29,437 nucleotides of DNA from a virus, in the IMG/VR virus record IMGVR_UViG_3300036785_000595, positions 1 through 29,437 of that record. One strand, written 5' to 3'. The translations under genes and the position numbers were made by a program. A model generated the notes under the pieces. That model did no database searches and was not told the origin of the DNA. It saw only the letters and a list, made by a program, of their open reading frames with translations. Positions 28,578 through 29,437 of this stretch are shown piece after piece; the stretch's first letter is position 1; each line of letters opens with the position of its first letter.

Positions 28578-29437
28578 ATGGCAAACGGAACACCAGCGAG
28601 TTTTCAGGAAGAAAAGCCGGCCTCGAGCGCACCGGCCAGCTTCCGGGCGGACACGCCTACGGCGCCCCCAGCGCAGCCGCCGGCGGCCCCAGCGGCCCCG
28701 CAGTCGGATTTTGACCCTCTGCACCCTGGCCAGCCGCGCTCAGCCAGGGGAGCGCCGCCCGCCCACACGGATCCCGTAACACCTGAGACGCCGGGCGCGA
28801 TCGAGCAGCGAGCCGGACAGAAGATGGCTGCCGGCCAGGCTGTCAACTTTGGCGAAGCTGGCAACATGCTGCTCATGGGTGGCGCCCACTTCATCAAAGA
28901 TTTTCTCGATCCCAGCCTGCCCGTCATCAGAGCCTCGGATTTTTCGACTCCCAAGCCAGGGGAGCACCCGGCGCAGACATTGGTGCGGAAATACGTTATG
29001 GGCCCCATGGAAGAGCAGAAAGCCGCCGCCGAGGCTGCAGGCACCAAGGGGGATGTTCCTGGCGTCCTGGCTCACTCTGTAGGCGCTGGCGTGCCATTTG
29101 CGGGCCCCATGGCCGGCACCACGTTCGAACAGGTTCGCAGAGCTCACACTCTCAGCGAATACGCCGGCGCCGGCCTGTTCGGCCTGGCCACCGCTTTTGC
29201 GGCTAAGGGCATGAAGGAAGCCGCTCCGGATCTCGCACCTGGCCAGCCAGGTGTCGGCGACGTGGCACGAGCTCTCACCGATCGCGAGGCGATCGTGGGA
29301 GGCAGCCACCAGGTATTGCACAATGCGGCGAAGAGTGCCCAAGCGAATCTAATCAAATTCCAGGCCAAGGTAGGCGCTCGAGTCGGGCAGCTTGTCGATT
29401 CGATTGGCCACGATGATATCGCCAACTCGTTTGGCGA
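28578..29437 (+). CDS. Putative large internal virion protein, 3'-partial
   Basis: The ATG begins one base after the previous stop (TAAAATG), and the frame stays open for 286 codons to the window's right edge. Residues 1-70 are Pro/Ala-rich with a repeated 'PASF' motif and are probably disordered. The next part is amphipathic, with hydrophobic Gly/Ala segments ('GNMLLMGGAHFI', 'YAGAGLFGLATAFAAKGM'). This fits the N-terminal part of a large ejection protein that may form a channel in the envelope. No domain can be named because the rest is missing. Confidence 0.65.
   Translation, partial: MANGTPASFQEEKPASSAPASFRADTPTAPPAQPPAAPAAPQSDFDPLHPGQPRSARGAPPAHTDPVTPETPGAIEQRAGQKMAAGQAVNFGEAGNMLLMGGAHFIKDFLDPSLPVIRASDFSTPKPGEHPAQTLVRKYVMGPMEEQKAAAEAAGTKGDVPGVLAHSVGAGVPFAGPMAGTTFEQVRRAHTLSEYAGAGLFGLATAFAAKGMKEAAPDLAPGQPGVGDVARALTDREAIVGGSHQVLHNAAKSAQANLIKFQAKVGARVGQLVDSIGHDDIANSFG

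Overview
The window reads as about 29.4 kb of a tailed double-stranded DNA phage (Caudoviricetes) or prophage. Every supported gene is on the + strand, and most neighbouring genes overlap by a few bases (ATGA, GTGA or TGATG junctions) or are only a few bases apart. The order small terminase, large terminase, portal, scaffold-like protein, N4-gp56-type major capsid protein, neck and nozzle-like proteins, then Q/A-rich internal virion proteins, with no sheath, tube or tape-measure gene, suggests a short-tailed (podovirus-like) virion. I see no integrase, tRNA, CRISPR array or insertion sequence. The host is unknown. Two secreted-type proteins carry a beta-sandwich domain and a fibronectin III domain of a kind common in soil Acidobacteriota, so an environmental, perhaps acidobacterial, host is a reasonable guess (inference).

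Layout. 1-1130: small zinc-ribbon-like genes and a TerS-like gene. 1140-5092: an accessory block between the two terminase genes. It holds a TylF/MycF-type O-methyltransferase, an Acb2/Tad1-type cyclic-nucleotide sponge (anti-CBASS/anti-Thoeris family), a crAss001_48-related protein, a DUF6496-like basic protein and about eight unrecognised small proteins. 5089-11788: TerL, a zinc-ribbon protein, portal, two small genes, scaffold-like protein and major capsid protein. 11818-16794: a 1300-residue fibre/adhesin-like protein and a 352-residue protein with FnIII, both with N-terminal signal peptides. 16791-20107: a small Cys-rich ORF interrupted by an in-frame UGA, a histidine phosphatase, hypothetical genes, two small beta-rich proteins that share a C-terminal motif, and a clear intrinsic terminator between those two. 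20122-24306: a carbohydrate-binding-like tail protein, a neck/adaptor-like protein and a large nozzle-like protein. 24303-29437: small membrane proteins and putative internal virion (ejection) proteins, the last one running off the window.

How it fits together. The terminase/portal/scaffold/capsid set packages DNA and builds heads. Neck, nozzle and fibre-like proteins finish the tail. The Gln/Ala-rich proteins at the right end probably enter the cell with the DNA. The block at 1.1-5 kb looks like an early or accessory module for evading host defence and modifying host or virion molecules. The points most worth following are the Acb2/Tad1 homologue and its unknown neighbours, the signal peptides on two tail-region proteins, and the UGA-interrupted zinc-ribbon ORF, which has a hairpin at SECIS-like spacing.
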